This document shows positions 54,889 through 63,734 of a stretch of DNA of 64,000 bases, piece after piece. This DNA comes from an uncultured Prevotella sp. (GTDB lineage: Bacteria > Bacteroidota > Bacteroidia > Bacteroidales > Bacteroidaceae). Each line of letters starts with the position of its first letter. Within the stretch, counting starts at the first letter, position 1. The notes under the pieces are model-generated. The model was given only the letters and a program-made list of their open reading frames with translations. It was not told the origin of the DNA and did no database searches. Made by a program: the position numbers and the translations under genes. The stretch covers positions 57,998 to 121,997 of the forward strand of contig CALIZL010000019.1 of assembly GCA_938028745.1 (NCBI GenBank), in the 5' to 3' direction.

Positions 54889-55659
54889 CACCTCTTCCCA
54901 TGCCTTCATCCGTTGCAACGAGTCGTAGCAAGTAACGTCAATACGTGTGGGAACGATGGCCACATAGCCATTCTTCAAGGCCCAATGGTCGGTATCTTGC
55001 GCCTCAGGCTCATCGCTTTGGAAATGTCCAGCCATCCAAAAGTAGTCGTAACCATGAGGATGCGTTCGTTTCTCGCACTCGTTCACCCACGTACCCCTGT
55101 TCATTCGGCACACCTTCACCCCTTTAAACGTCTGCGCGCGTGGGAAATTCACGTTCAGACACACCTCTTTGGGCAAGCCTTCGGCAAGCACACGGCCCAC
55201 AATGTCACGCACATAGGGACGCAAAGGCTCAAAGTCGGCATCCTCATCAGGGTCGGCAAGCGAAAAGCCTACCGAAGGAAGACCCTTTAAGCATCCCTCA
55301 ATAACCACGCCCATCGTTCCCGAATAGTGAACATTCACGGCGGCATTGTCGCCATGATTGATGCCCGACAGAATGAGATCGGGTTGCCGTTCGGCGAACA
55401 ACTCACTGAAAGCAAGTTTCACACAGTCCACAGGCGTTCCGTTACTCGACCACACTGGCGCTCCCGCCACATCCTTTCGCCTTTTAAGCAGTAAGGGTTT
55501 GGCCACCGAAAAGGCACCTGCAAACCCCGAACGACCAGCATCGGGGGCGCAAACCACCACATCGGCAAAGTCGGTAAGCATGGCCACCAACGACCGTAAG
55601 CCCTTGGCATGATAGCCATCATCGTTAGATACTAATATAAGCGGTTTCTTTATTTCCAT
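54883..55659 (-). CDS. surE: 5'/3'-nucleotidase SurE
   Basis: 258 aa from MEIKKPLILVSNDDGYHAKG, with the purine-rich ribosome site AAGGAGAAAG just upstream. A longer open frame adds 54 codons without family similarity and is rejected. The metal site is Asp-Asp in SNDDGY (residues 13-14), a Ser in GRSGFAGAFS and the Asn in LILSGINHGDNAA. It removes phosphate from nucleoside monophosphates in a stationary-phase survival role. It is the first gene of surE-lpxB and diverges from parA. Confidence 0.96.
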   Translation of the reverse strand: MEIKKPLILVSNDDGYHAKGLRSLVAMLTDFADVVVCAPDAGRSGFAGAFSVAKPLLLKRRKDVAGAPVWSSNGTPVDCVKLAFSELFAERQPDLILSGINHGDNAAVNVHYSGTMGVVIEGCLKGLPSVGFSLADPDEDADFEPLRPYVRDIVGRVLAEGLPKEVCLNVNFPRAQTFKGVKVCRMNRGTWVNECEKRTHPHGYDYFWMAGHFQSDEPEAQDTDHWALKNGYVAIVPTRIDVTCYDSLQRMKAWEEVL

Positions 55660-55818
55660 CTTTCTCCTTATTTTCGTTACCTGTCTGTTATCCAAGCATC
55701 TGCCAAAGCCCGTTTCGAATGCGCAATGACACGCCCATTTGTCAAGCTCAACATCAGTTTGACGAGCGGCTGTTTGCCTTTTCAGAAAAGCAAACAACCA
55801 TCCCTTGACCATTACATG

Positions 55819-55878
55819 CAAATGTATTTACTTACGCTTATAATGCTAAGTAAGCTTGAATATTTACATGCAAAAGTA
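55819..55878 (-). promoter_or_regulatory. surE promoter region with two TTACATGCAAA repeats
   Basis: TACATTTG (55819-55826) and TACTTTTG (55871-55878) on the minus strand both fit TAnnTTTG, each inside TTACATGCAAA. A CATGTAAA at 55908-55915 makes an inverted partner. The repeated half-sites could bind a regulator. Confidence 0.45.
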
Positions 55879-55919
55879 CGAAAAAAGCTTTAATATAGTG
55901 CTTTTTCATGTAAAATATG

Positions 55920-55927
55920 TATCTTTG
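55920..55927 (+). promoter_or_regulatory. Putative -7 element for parA
   Basis: TATCTTTG, 35 bp before the parA ATG; it overlaps an upstream in-frame ATG region, supporting the start at 55962. Confidence 0.6.
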
Positions 55928-55961
55928 CATTCTATTAAAAACAACCAGGAAAAAAAAGGTT

Positions 55962-56726
55962 ATGGGAAAAATTATCGCATTAGCCAATCAAAAGGGTGGC
56001 GTGGGAAAGACAACCACAACAATTAATCTCGCTGCCTCGTTGGCTACACTAGAAAAAAGCGTGCTGGTGGTAGATGCCGACCCGCAGGCTAACTCTTCAA
56101 GCGGACTTGGAGTGGACCTTAACGACGTGGAATGCTCGCTCTACGAATGCATTATAGACCATGCTGACATACGCGATGCGATCTACACCACCGACATCGA
56201 CGGTCTTGACATCATCCCTAGCCATATCAACCTTGTAGGTGCAGAGATAGAACTGCTCAACATCGAAAACCGTGAACGCGTATTTAAAACACTGCTCGAC
56301 GGCATCAAGGGGGACTATGACTACATACTCATCGACTGTTCGCCATCGTTAGGTCTTATCACCGTGAACGCCCTCACCGCGGCCGACTCGGTTATCATCC
56401 CCGTTCAGTGCGAATACTTCGCGCTAGAAGGTATCAGCAAGCTGCTCAACACCATCAAAATCATCAAGAGCAAGCTGAATCCGAAGTTGGAAATTGAGGG
56501 GTTCTTGCTCACGATGTACGACAGCCGCTTGCGCTTGGCCAACCAAATCTACGACGAGGTAAAGCGACATTTCCAAGAGTTGGTGTTCAAAACAGTGATA
56601 CAACGCAACGTGAAACTGAGCGAAAGTCCAAGTCACGGCTTGCCCGTTATTCTTTACGATGCCGAGTCTACTGGTAGTAAGAACCACTTGGCACTAGCTA
56701 AGGAGATTGTGGAAAAGGGCAACTAG
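55962..56726 (+). CDS. parA: Chromosome-partitioning ATPase ParA (Soj)
   Basis: 254 aa from MGKIIALANQKGGVGKTTTT; the open frame before it (15 codons) lies in the promoter. Deviant Walker A KGGVGKTT (about residues 11-18), VVDADPQANSS, IIPVQCEYFALEGI and LTMYDSRLRLANQIYDEV are ParA signatures. It binds DNA and, with ParB, moves chromosome origins. A 263-bp gap separates it from parB, longer than in many genomes, and holds no recognisable gene. Confidence 0.97.
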   Translation: MGKIIALANQKGGVGKTTTTINLAASLATLEKSVLVVDADPQANSSSGLGVDLNDVECSLYECIIDHADIRDAIYTTDIDGLDIIPSHINLVGAEIELLNIENRERVFKTLLDGIKGDYDYILIDCSPSLGLITVNALTAADSVIIPVQCEYFALEGISKLLNTIKIIKSKLNPKLEIEGFLLTMYDSRLRLANQIYDEVKRHFQELVFKTVIQRNVKLSESPSHGLPVILYDAESTGSKNHLALAKEIVEKGN

Positions 56727-56989
56727 CCCACCACAAGCTCCCCTATTTACGGCCAAAAAGCAACAACCTTGGCGCGGCTGGCATACCAAATGCAGCGCAA
56801 AAAGACATTGGAAAAAAGGCATACCCCAAGCCTATTGCCCTCCAAAGGGCTTATGTGCAAAAGGGGAAACATGCCGCCAACAACTATTTAGAACACTGCT
56901 GAGAGCCTGACGAGCCATGACAAGCAGGTTGCATCCTGCAGAAACTCGTCGGCTTGTCAACGTGTAACTTAATAAACGAACATTTCTAA

Positions 56990-57883
56990 ATGGCAGTACA
57001 TAAGAAATTCAACGCCCTAGGCAGAGGACTCGATGCACTTATCTCCACCGAGAACGTGCGTCCGCAAGGCAGCTCCACCATCAACGAAATCCCGTTAGAG
57101 CAGATTGAGGCCAACCCCAATCAGCCCCGACGAGAGTTTGATGAGGATGCTTTGCAAGAGCTTGCCAACAGCATTGTAGAGATTGGCATCATCCAACCCA
57201 TCACGCTACGACAGGTTGAGGACAACAAATTCCAAATCATCGCAGGCGAAAGACGTTGGCGTGCTTCGCAATTGGCAGGCCTACAAGCCATACCTGCGTA
57301 CATCCGTACCATCAAGGACGAGAGCATTATGGAACTGGCGTTGGTTGAAAACATCCAACGCGAAGACCTTAACGCCATCGAAATTGCATTGGCTTACGAG
57401 CATCTGCTTTCGGCCGAAGGCATGACTCAGGAACGAGTTTCGGAGCGCGTGGGCAAAAGTCGCACGGCTATCACCAACTACTTGCGACTACTTAAACTCC
57501 CCGCACAAGTGCAAATGGCTCTGCAAAAGAAAGAAATAGACATGGGACATGCCCGCGCATTGCTGGCCATAGACAGTCCGTCGCTACAAATAAAACTCTT
57601 TCGCGAGATACAAAAGCACGGCTACTCGGTTAGAAAGGTGGAAGAGTTGGCCCAAAAGCTAAAGAATGGCGAAGACATTCAAAGCGGAAAGAAAACTATT
57701 GCCACCAAAGCAGCGATGCCCGAAGAGGTTACCAGGATAAGGCAAAGGCTCTCCGACTTCCTCGACACCAAGGTTCAGATGACCTGCTCGCCCAAAGGCA
57801 AAGGGAAAATTAGCATCCCTTTCGCCAACGAAGAAGAGCTGGCGCGCATCATGGCTGCGTTTGATAAGCTAAAAGAACAATAA
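56990..57883 (+). CDS. parB: Chromosome-partitioning protein ParB (Spo0J)
   Basis: 297 aa. The N-terminal CTPase/ParB domain contains IEANPNQPRREFDEDALQEL, IIAGERRWRASQLAGL and LALVENIQREDLNAIEIALAY. The helix-turn-helix follows (LSAEGMTQERVSERVGKSRTAITNYLRL), and the C-terminal dimer domain is at about 245-297. It loads onto parS sites and slides as a clamp. No obvious 16-bp parS-type palindrome was picked out nearby by eye. It is followed after 16 bp by the DUF5683 gene. Confidence 0.96.
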   Translation: MAVHKKFNALGRGLDALISTENVRPQGSSTINEIPLEQIEANPNQPRREFDEDALQELANSIVEIGIIQPITLRQVEDNKFQIIAGERRWRASQLAGLQAIPAYIRTIKDESIMELALVENIQREDLNAIEIALAYEHLLSAEGMTQERVSERVGKSRTAITNYLRLLKLPAQVQMALQKKEIDMGHARALLAIDSPSLQIKLFREIQKHGYSVRKVEELAQKLKNGEDIQSGKKTIATKAAMPEEVTRIRQRLSDFLDTKVQMTCSPKGKGKISIPFANEEELARIMAAFDKLKEQ

Positions 57884-57899
57884 GCAAAAGGTGATAAAA

Positions 57900-58634
57900 A
57901 TGAGTGCGAAGATTTCCAAACTGTTAATGACGATGGCTCTGCTGTCGCCCTTTGGCAGCGTTGCATCCATTGCACAAGGACATTTCGACGCCTCGAAAAG
58001 AGCCCAATCACAGGGCGACACACTCGCAACAACTATTGCGGATAGCGTGTTGACAGAAGAAAAAGACAGCCTGAAAACATCCCTTACGCCGACACTCCAA
58101 AAGAAAAAGGAGAAACGAAACTGGGATACATGGCGGCCTAATCCTAAACGCGCCATGTGGTTGGCCATCGTTCTGCCAGGCGCAGGACAAATTTATAACC
58201 GCAAATACTGGAAACTTCCATTGGTGTATGGCGGTTTCGTGGGTTGCATTTACGCCATGCAATGGAACAACATGATGTTTCGCGACTACTCAAAAGCCTA
58301 CCAAGACATCATGGACACCGACCCAACAACACAAAGCTACAACCAGTTTTTGCACCTAGGCACAAGAATAACCGACCAAAACAAGGAGCAATACCAAAGC
58401 ATCTTCAAAAGTCGTAAAGACCGCTATCGCCGTTGGCGCGACCTTAGTTTCTTCTGCCTGCTGGGCGTTTACGCCCTTTCCATCGTCGATGCATACGTAG
58501 ACGCGTCGCTGTCTGAGTTCGACATATCCGACGATCTCACACTTCGCGTAGAGCCTGCCGTGATGAATAGCCCCTTGGCAGGCACGTCTTTCAAGCCATC
58601 GGCCATCGGTCTGCATTGCAGTCTAACATTCTAA
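57900..58634 (+). CDS. DUF5683 membrane protein
   Basis: 244 aa from MSAKISKLLMT; an in-frame GTG 9 bp upstream is less likely. Signal peptide to about residue 26 (SIAQG). The DUF5683 core starts with WRPNPKRAMWLAIVLPGAGQIYNRKYWKLPLVYGG (Gly-rich helix), then MQWNNMMFRDY and KDRYRRWRDLSFFCLLGVYALSIVDAYVDASL. The order parB-DUF5683-mltD is conserved in Bacteroidales, suggesting an envelope function, but none is known. Confidence 0.85.
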   Translation: MSAKISKLLMTMALLSPFGSVASIAQGHFDASKRAQSQGDTLATTIADSVLTEEKDSLKTSLTPTLQKKKEKRNWDTWRPNPKRAMWLAIVLPGAGQIYNRKYWKLPLVYGGFVGCIYAMQWNNMMFRDYSKAYQDIMDTDPTTQSYNQFLHLGTRITDQNKEQYQSIFKSRKDRYRRWRDLSFFCLLGVYALSIVDAYVDASLSEFDISDDLTLRVEPAVMNSPLAGTSFKPSAIGLHCSLTF

Positions 58635-58685
58635 AATAAGCTATTAGGAGTAACGTACGCGCGTACAGATTGAAAAATAAGAACA

Positions 58686-60059
58686 ATGAAATACAGCATG
58701 AAAAGATTTAATTTTCTGTTAACCACCATGATGTTGAGCTGTGCGATGCCTGCATGGGCACAGCATAACAACGATGACAAGGAAATCACGGTGACAACAG
58801 CGAATGGCAAAAACGAAGTAATAGACTTGCCAGAGGGCATGACCTACGAACTAGACAGTCTGCTCAAACAATACAATGCGGAGAAATACCTTAGGCCTGC
58901 TACCGATTGTAACATGCCTAACGTTAATCCCAGTTTCCCTAAAGAGGTGTTCGTTGAAAGACTTAGCCGAATACCTACCGTTATCGAGATGCCCTATAAC
59001 GACGTGGTGCAGAAGTTCATCGACCGTTATAGCGGAAAGTTGCGCCGTTCGGTAAGCTACGTTGTGGGCGCAAGCAACTTTTACATGCCCATTTTCGAAG
59101 AGGCGCTCGAAGCTTACGGCCTGCCACTCGAACTGAAATACCTGCCCGTTATCGAATCTGCGCTTAACCCCAAGGCCGTTTCTAGGGTTGGTGCCACGGG
59201 CCTGTGGCAATTTATGCTGAACACGGGAAAGCATTACGGACTAACAGTTAACTCGCTTATCGACGAGCGCAGCGACATCGCCAAGTCGTCGTACGCCGCC
59301 GCACACTACCTGAGCGACCTCTATCGCATATTCGGCGACTGGAACCTTGTTATCGCCGCATACAACGCAGGGCCCGAAAACATCAACAAAGCCATACACC
59401 GCGCCAAAGGCGAAAAGGATTACTGGAAAATCTACCCTTACCTTCCACGAGAGACGAGGGGATATGTGCCAGCCTTCATCGCAGCCAACTATATCATGAA
59501 CTACTACTGCGAACACAACATCTGCCCTATGACGGCAACCTTGCCCGTAAAGACAGATACGGTGGTTGTTCATCGCGACATACACTTTAACCAACTGGCG
59601 GGTGTACTGGGTATCGACTTAGCAGAGCTCAAAACCCTCAATCCCCAATATCGCAAAGACATCGTTTGCGGTGCTTCTGCGCCTGCCACGCTCCGTTTGC
59701 CTGCTAGTATGGTTAACAAGTTTATCGACAAGCAAGAAGATATATTTGCTTACAACAGCGACGACTTGCTAACTAGAAGGCGTGAAGTGGAAGTGGCCGA
59801 GGCTCCTGCATCCTATTCGCCCACGCGCAGCAGCAAAAGCAGTAGCAGAAAGCACGAATCGAAAAAGGAAAGACGTAAGCGCGAGAAACGCGAGAAACAC
59901 GAACGCGGTGATGGTGGTGGCAAGAGCATCATGATTAAAGACGGAGACACACTCTCTGAGATTGCCAAACGCAACAACACCACCGTAAAACAGCTGAAAA
60001 AACTGAACAAGATCAGCGGCTCGAACATCAGAGCAGGAAAGAAACTCAGAGTGAAGTAA
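58686..60059 (+). CDS. mltD: MltD-like lytic transglycosylase with LysM
   Basis: 457 aa. A signal sequence ends about residue 26 (PAWAQHNN). The SLT domain holds the catalytic Glu157 in YLPVIESALNP, GATGLWQFM and VIAAYNAGPENINKAI. A basic Ser/Lys/Arg-rich linker (about 375-410) leads to one LysM module at the C-terminus (IKDGDTLSEIAKRNNTTV). It cleaves peptidoglycan glycan strands in the periplasm, forming anhydro-muropeptides. E. coli MltD has two LysM modules; here I see one clear copy and a divergent one (about 310-345). Confidence 0.93.
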   Translation: MKYSMKRFNFLLTTMMLSCAMPAWAQHNNDDKEITVTTANGKNEVIDLPEGMTYELDSLLKQYNAEKYLRPATDCNMPNVNPSFPKEVFVERLSRIPTVIEMPYNDVVQKFIDRYSGKLRRSVSYVVGASNFYMPIFEEALEAYGLPLELKYLPVIESALNPKAVSRVGATGLWQFMLNTGKHYGLTVNSLIDERSDIAKSSYAAAHYLSDLYRIFGDWNLVIAAYNAGPENINKAIHRAKGEKDYWKIYPYLPRETRGYVPAFIAANYIMNYYCEHNICPMTATLPVKTDTVVVHRDIHFNQLAGVLGIDLAELKTLNPQYRKDIVCGASAPATLRLPASMVNKFIDKQEDIFAYNSDDLLTRRREVEVAEAPASYSPTRSSKSSSRKHESKKERRKREKREKHERGDGGGKSIMIKDGDTLSEIAKRNNTTVKQLKKLNKISGSNIRAGKKLRVK

Positions 60060-60102
60060 TAGCGTAACAACGCATTAGCTACACAATATTTATATAAAGG
60101 AA

Positions 60103-60174
60103 GGAGTTCTGTCAGATAAACAACCGATGCCTGGAAAACATGGCTTCGCTATGCAACAGGTCTGACTGAACTCC
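60103..60174 (+). ncRNA. Conserved-looking three-stem RNA structure between mltD and rel
   Basis: GGAGTTCTGTCAGA pairs with TCTGACTGAACTCC (one mismatch). Inside, CCTG pairs with CAGG and CATGG with CTATG around a CTTCG loop. It could end mltD transcription or act as a leader element for rel, whose ATG is 187 nt downstream. No U-tract follows. The rest of the 302-bp gap has no gene. Confidence 0.5.
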
Positions 60175-60361
60175 TTTCGACTTTCCTCTAAGAAGGAAAC
60201 AAAACAACAATGGGAACACCCCAACAACAAAGCGCACGAAAATTTGGGATAACAACAAAGTGGGCAAACCACAACTCCTAACATCAGTGTAAAGCCCATC
60301 CACCCAATTTTCAACACAAACGTACAACACATACTGGCTCATTTTCATAACTTGCAGCGAT

Positions 60362-62635
60362 ATGACCGACCAAATTACGAGAGATAAAGAAAGGGAACAA
60401 GCAGAAGAACAGTTGGTGAACAAGGCTTTCAAGCACTTGCTCGAAACCTACATGGCCTCGCCGCACCGCAAGAAAGAGGAGATTATCACCAAAGCTTTCA
60501 ACTTCGCAAGAGAGGCCCACAAGGGCGTGCGTAGGCTCTCGGGCGAGCCTTACATCATGCACCCCATCGCTGTGGCGCAAATAGCCTGCGAGGAAATGGG
60601 CCTGGGCTCTACCAGTATCTGCGCCGCGTTGCTGCACGATGTGGTAGAAGACACCGACTATACGGTTGAAGACATCGAGAACATTTTCGGCTCGAAGATA
60701 GCCCAAATCGTTGACGGGCTGACTAAAATTTCTGGTGGAATATTCGGCGATAGGGCCTCGGCGCAAGCAGAAAACTTCAAGAAGTTGCTGCTAACCATGA
60801 GCGACGACATACGCGTGATACTCATTAAGATATGCGACCGCCTGCATAATATGCGCACCTTGGAAAGTCAAGCACCCAACAAGCAATACAAGATAGCAGG
60901 CGAAACGCTTTATATCTATGCCCCTTTGGCCAACAGGCTCGGTCTGAACAAGATAAAAACCGAACTAGAAAACCTCAGTTTCAAGTTCGAACACCCCGAA
61001 GAATACGCCTCAATCGAAGCTAAACTGGCATCGACACAAGAACAACGCGAAATTCTTTTCCAGCAATTTACCGACCCCATACGGCAAGCTCTCGACCAAA
61101 TGGGCATACAATACGAGATAAAAGCGCGCATCAAGAGCCCCTACTCCATTTGGAATAAGATGCAAAGCAAGCATGTGGCTTTCGAAGAGATTTACGACAT
61201 ACTGGCTGTACGCATCATCTTCACCCCCAAAAACCAGGAAGAGGAAATCAACGAGAGCTTCAACATCTACGTAAAGATAAGTCAGCTATACAAATCGCAC
61301 CCAGACAGACTGCGCGATTGGCTCAATCACCCCAAAGCAAACGGCTACCAAGCCTTGCACGTAACGCTGATGAGCAAGCAAGGACGCTGGATTGAGGTGC
61401 AGATAAGGAGCAACCGAATGGACGAAATAGCCGAACAAGGCTTTGCCGCACATTGGAAATACAAGGAAGGAGAAGAGATAACCGAGGACGAAGGCGAACT
61501 GAACGACTGGCTGCGAACCATCAAGGAGATATTAGACGACCCACAGCCCGACGCGATGGACTTTCTCGATGCCATCAAACTGAATCTTTTTGCATCCGAG
61601 ATTTTCGTGTTTACACCGAAAGGAGAGATAAAGATGTTGCCCGCAGGATGCACCGCGCTCGACTTCGCCTTTCAGTTGCACACCTTCCTTGGCAGCCATT
61701 GCATTGGCGCAAAGGTGAACCATCGGCTTGTTCCGCTTAGTCATCGCCTGCAAAGTGGCGACCAAGTGGAAATATTAACGTCTAAATCGCAACACGTAGA
61801 CCCGTCGTGGATTAACTTCGTTTCTACGGCTAAGGCGCGCGGTAAGATACAAGCCATACTTAGGCGAGCCAACCGCGAACTGCAAAAGCAGGGAGAAAAC
61901 ATTCTGAAAGAATGGCTTGCCAAGCACAACTTGGAGCAAACAACGCCTATACTAGATAAACTTTGCGAGCTACACGAACTGCAAAAGCCCGAAGAACTGC
62001 TGCAACACCTAGGCGACAGAACCGTTATCTTGGGTGAAAAAGACCTAGACGAAATCCTAGGTAAGAAGAAAAGCAACGTTAGCTTTAGCTGGTTAAAGCG
62101 CATGCCTTTCATGGGACGCGAGAAACGCCGCAACAAAACGGAGAAAGAGGAGCAAGACCTGCTTGTTGTCGGCAAGGACTTCAACAAGAAACTGCCCTGT
62201 ATCATCACCGAATCATCGGTAGAACGCTACATATTCCCCTCGTGCTGTCACCCCATCCCAGGCGACGACATCTTGGGTTACATAGATAATAAGAGCCGCA
62301 TCGAAATTCACAAACGCGCTTGCCCCGTTGCCAATCGGCTCAAATCAAGCTATGGCAACCGTATTCTCGATGCCAAATGGGACATGCACGGCAAGATGTT
62401 CTTCGAGGCGACAATAGAAATTCGCGGTATCGACCGTCATGGCTTGCTGCGCGATGTGGCCGAAGTTATTTCCAGCCAACTGAACATCGACATGCGCAAA
62501 CTTGTTATTTCGGGCGACGAAGGCGTGTTCGACGGAACTATTGAGCTGCGTGTTCACGACAGAAACGAGACACAACAGATTATAGACAAACTGAAAGACA
62601 TTGACGGCATTCACGAAGTGCAGCGCATTTTATAG
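60362..62635 (+). CDS. rel: Bifunctional (p)ppGpp synthetase/hydrolase (Rel/SpoT)
   Basis: 757 aa with all domains. Hydrolase (HD) domain: REAHKGVRRLSGEPYIMHPI, AALLHDVVEDTDY and KICDRLHNMRTL, so hydrolase residues are intact. Synthetase domain: RIKSPYSIWNKM, YDILAVRIIF, YQALHVTLM and GRWIEVQIRSNRMDEIAE. Then TGS (EIFVFTPKGEIKMLPAGCTA), a helical/zinc-like region with SCCHPIPGDD, and a C-terminal ACT domain (RGIDRHGLLRDVAEVIS). As the only such gene in the window it is likely the main stringent-response enzyme. It ends the conserved parAB cluster. Confidence 0.96.
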   Translation: MTDQITRDKEREQAEEQLVNKAFKHLLETYMASPHRKKEEIITKAFNFAREAHKGVRRLSGEPYIMHPIAVAQIACEEMGLGSTSICAALLHDVVEDTDYTVEDIENIFGSKIAQIVDGLTKISGGIFGDRASAQAENFKKLLLTMSDDIRVILIKICDRLHNMRTLESQAPNKQYKIAGETLYIYAPLANRLGLNKIKTELENLSFKFEHPEEYASIEAKLASTQEQREILFQQFTDPIRQALDQMGIQYEIKARIKSPYSIWNKMQSKHVAFEEIYDILAVRIIFTPKNQEEEINESFNIYVKISQLYKSHPDRLRDWLNHPKANGYQALHVTLMSKQGRWIEVQIRSNRMDEIAEQGFAAHWKYKEGEEITEDEGELNDWLRTIKEILDDPQPDAMDFLDAIKLNLFASEIFVFTPKGEIKMLPAGCTALDFAFQLHTFLGSHCIGAKVNHRLVPLSHRLQSGDQVEILTSKSQHVDPSWINFVSTAKARGKIQAILRRANRELQKQGENILKEWLAKHNLEQTTPILDKLCELHELQKPEELLQHLGDRTVILGEKDLDEILGKKKSNVSFSWLKRMPFMGREKRRNKTEKEEQDLLVVGKDFNKKLPCIITESSVERYIFPSCCHPIPGDDILGYIDNKSRIEIHKRACPVANRLKSSYGNRILDAKWDMHGKMFFEATIEIRGIDRHGLLRDVAEVISSQLNIDMRKLVISGDEGVFDGTIELRVHDRNETQQIIDKLKDIDGIHEVQRIL

Positions 62636-62723
62636 GCATAAATAACATCACGCACAAGTGTTTCATATTGATGCTTTTAGGTTTAAGTCAGATTACGAGT
62701 ACAAGAGTCTGACGTAATACCCT

Positions 62724-62770
62724 CTCGCCAACTACTAAAAAAACAAGTTAACAGTTGGCGAGTTGTTTAT
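62724..62770 (+). terminator. Terminator after rel
   Basis: 10-bp stem CTCGCCAACT / AGTTGGCGAG with a 19-nt loop, followed by TTGTTTAT. A smaller GTCAGA/TCTGAC hairpin lies just before it (62687-62714). Confidence 0.6.
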
Positions 62771-62965
62771 CCCAAATTGGTTGTTAGAGTCTGTGCAGAT
62801 TTTGTGTATTGTTGAGCACATTTCCTGTCTTCTTCTCTGGGCGTAGCGGGCTATGCCCAGAGAAGAAGACAGGCAAGATGCCGACAAGCAAACGAAAGAA
62901 GAACAGGAAGCGACGGAAACAACCTAAAATAATAGGTAAGCGGTCTAACGACCGATTGGGATCTA
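62767..62965 (+). mobile_element. MITE-like element with terminal inverted repeats, copy 2
   Basis: CCCAAATTGGTTGTTAGA at the left and TCTAACGACCGATTGGG at the right form imperfect terminal inverted repeats. The internal hairpin (62824-62873) has a 23-bp stem, CCTGTCTTCTTCTCTGGGC.. with one G-T pair and loop CGGG. Compared with copy 1 many stem bases differ on both arms in a way that keeps pairing. Confidence 0.8.
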
Positions 62966-63054
62966 TATCTAGCCACACCTACACTCAAATCGGTGAACGT
63001 ACACAACCTTCCAATCTTTTCCTATTCCTATCTTTTTTGTTAAATTCGGTTCTT

Positions 63055-63722
63055 ATATTTTACAAAACACGCCCTTCCCGTCCCTCCATTCTAGCGAAAA
63101 TTTAGGCCAAAAAGTAGGTAAATAGCCCCAGTTTTTACTCTTACACACCTCTCTACCTGCCCACTTTTAAGAAAACAACTTGCATTTTGCACCACTTTGC
63201 CTTTCTAGATGGTTGCAGGTTCGCGATTTTTTCAACCCCAATTCCCCACTTTTAGCCACTAATACTCCACTTTTTTGTGTACTTTTTGCCCCCTTTGAGC
63301 GATGTTTTATAGGTTCAAAGTGGTTTTGCCTATACCATTTCAGTGCATATTTATGCTTATTTGCCTTTCATTTAGCAGCATAATGCCTTGTGTTTAGCAC
63401 CAAAAAACCTTGCATTTAGCACCAAAATGCACTGCATTTAGCACCAAAATGCACTGCGTTTAGCACCAAAATGCACTGCGTTTAGCACCAAAACGCACCA
63501 CATTTAGCACCAAAACGCGCTGAACTTAGCAACAAATAGCCCCTAACCTTGTGCCAATTGCGGTTTTATGCAATGTACATTCATTTTGTTTGCATTTACA
63601 ACTACCCCCTTTTTACATCAAAACCAACCTTCGCGAGAATCGATTATTTGCGGTCGAGTGGGCGATTGGCGAAGAAAAAGGCAGCTATAATGTTAAAATC
63701 TGCACTAAAAATATTACAAACC
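63055..63722 (-). repeat. Intergenic iteron element, copy E (~670 bp)
   Basis: Minus orientation, with TTTTACAAAAC at 63059, CTTTTAGCCACTAATACTCCAC near 63250, about eight iterons (CATTTAGCACCAAAATGCACTG type) at 63370-63520, CGCGAGAATCG near 63634, end ATATTACAAACC. The block GGATTGCAAGGGCACTC seen in the other copies is replaced by GAAGAAAAAGGCAGC. It follows the MITE-like element by about 90 bp. Confidence 0.87.
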
Positions 63723-63734
63723 AAATCGTAAACA

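Noticed and set aside
55660..55821. 54-codon N-terminal extension of SurE
   Set aside because: A good ribosome site (AAGGAGAAAG) precedes the internal ATG, and SurE proteins begin a few residues before the SNDDG motif.
63549..63731. Small protein shared by elements B and E (MYIHFxCI...TFARIDxLRS)
   Set aside because: The similarity follows from DNA conservation of the element; in copy C the same frame has an early stop, so coding is not conserved.
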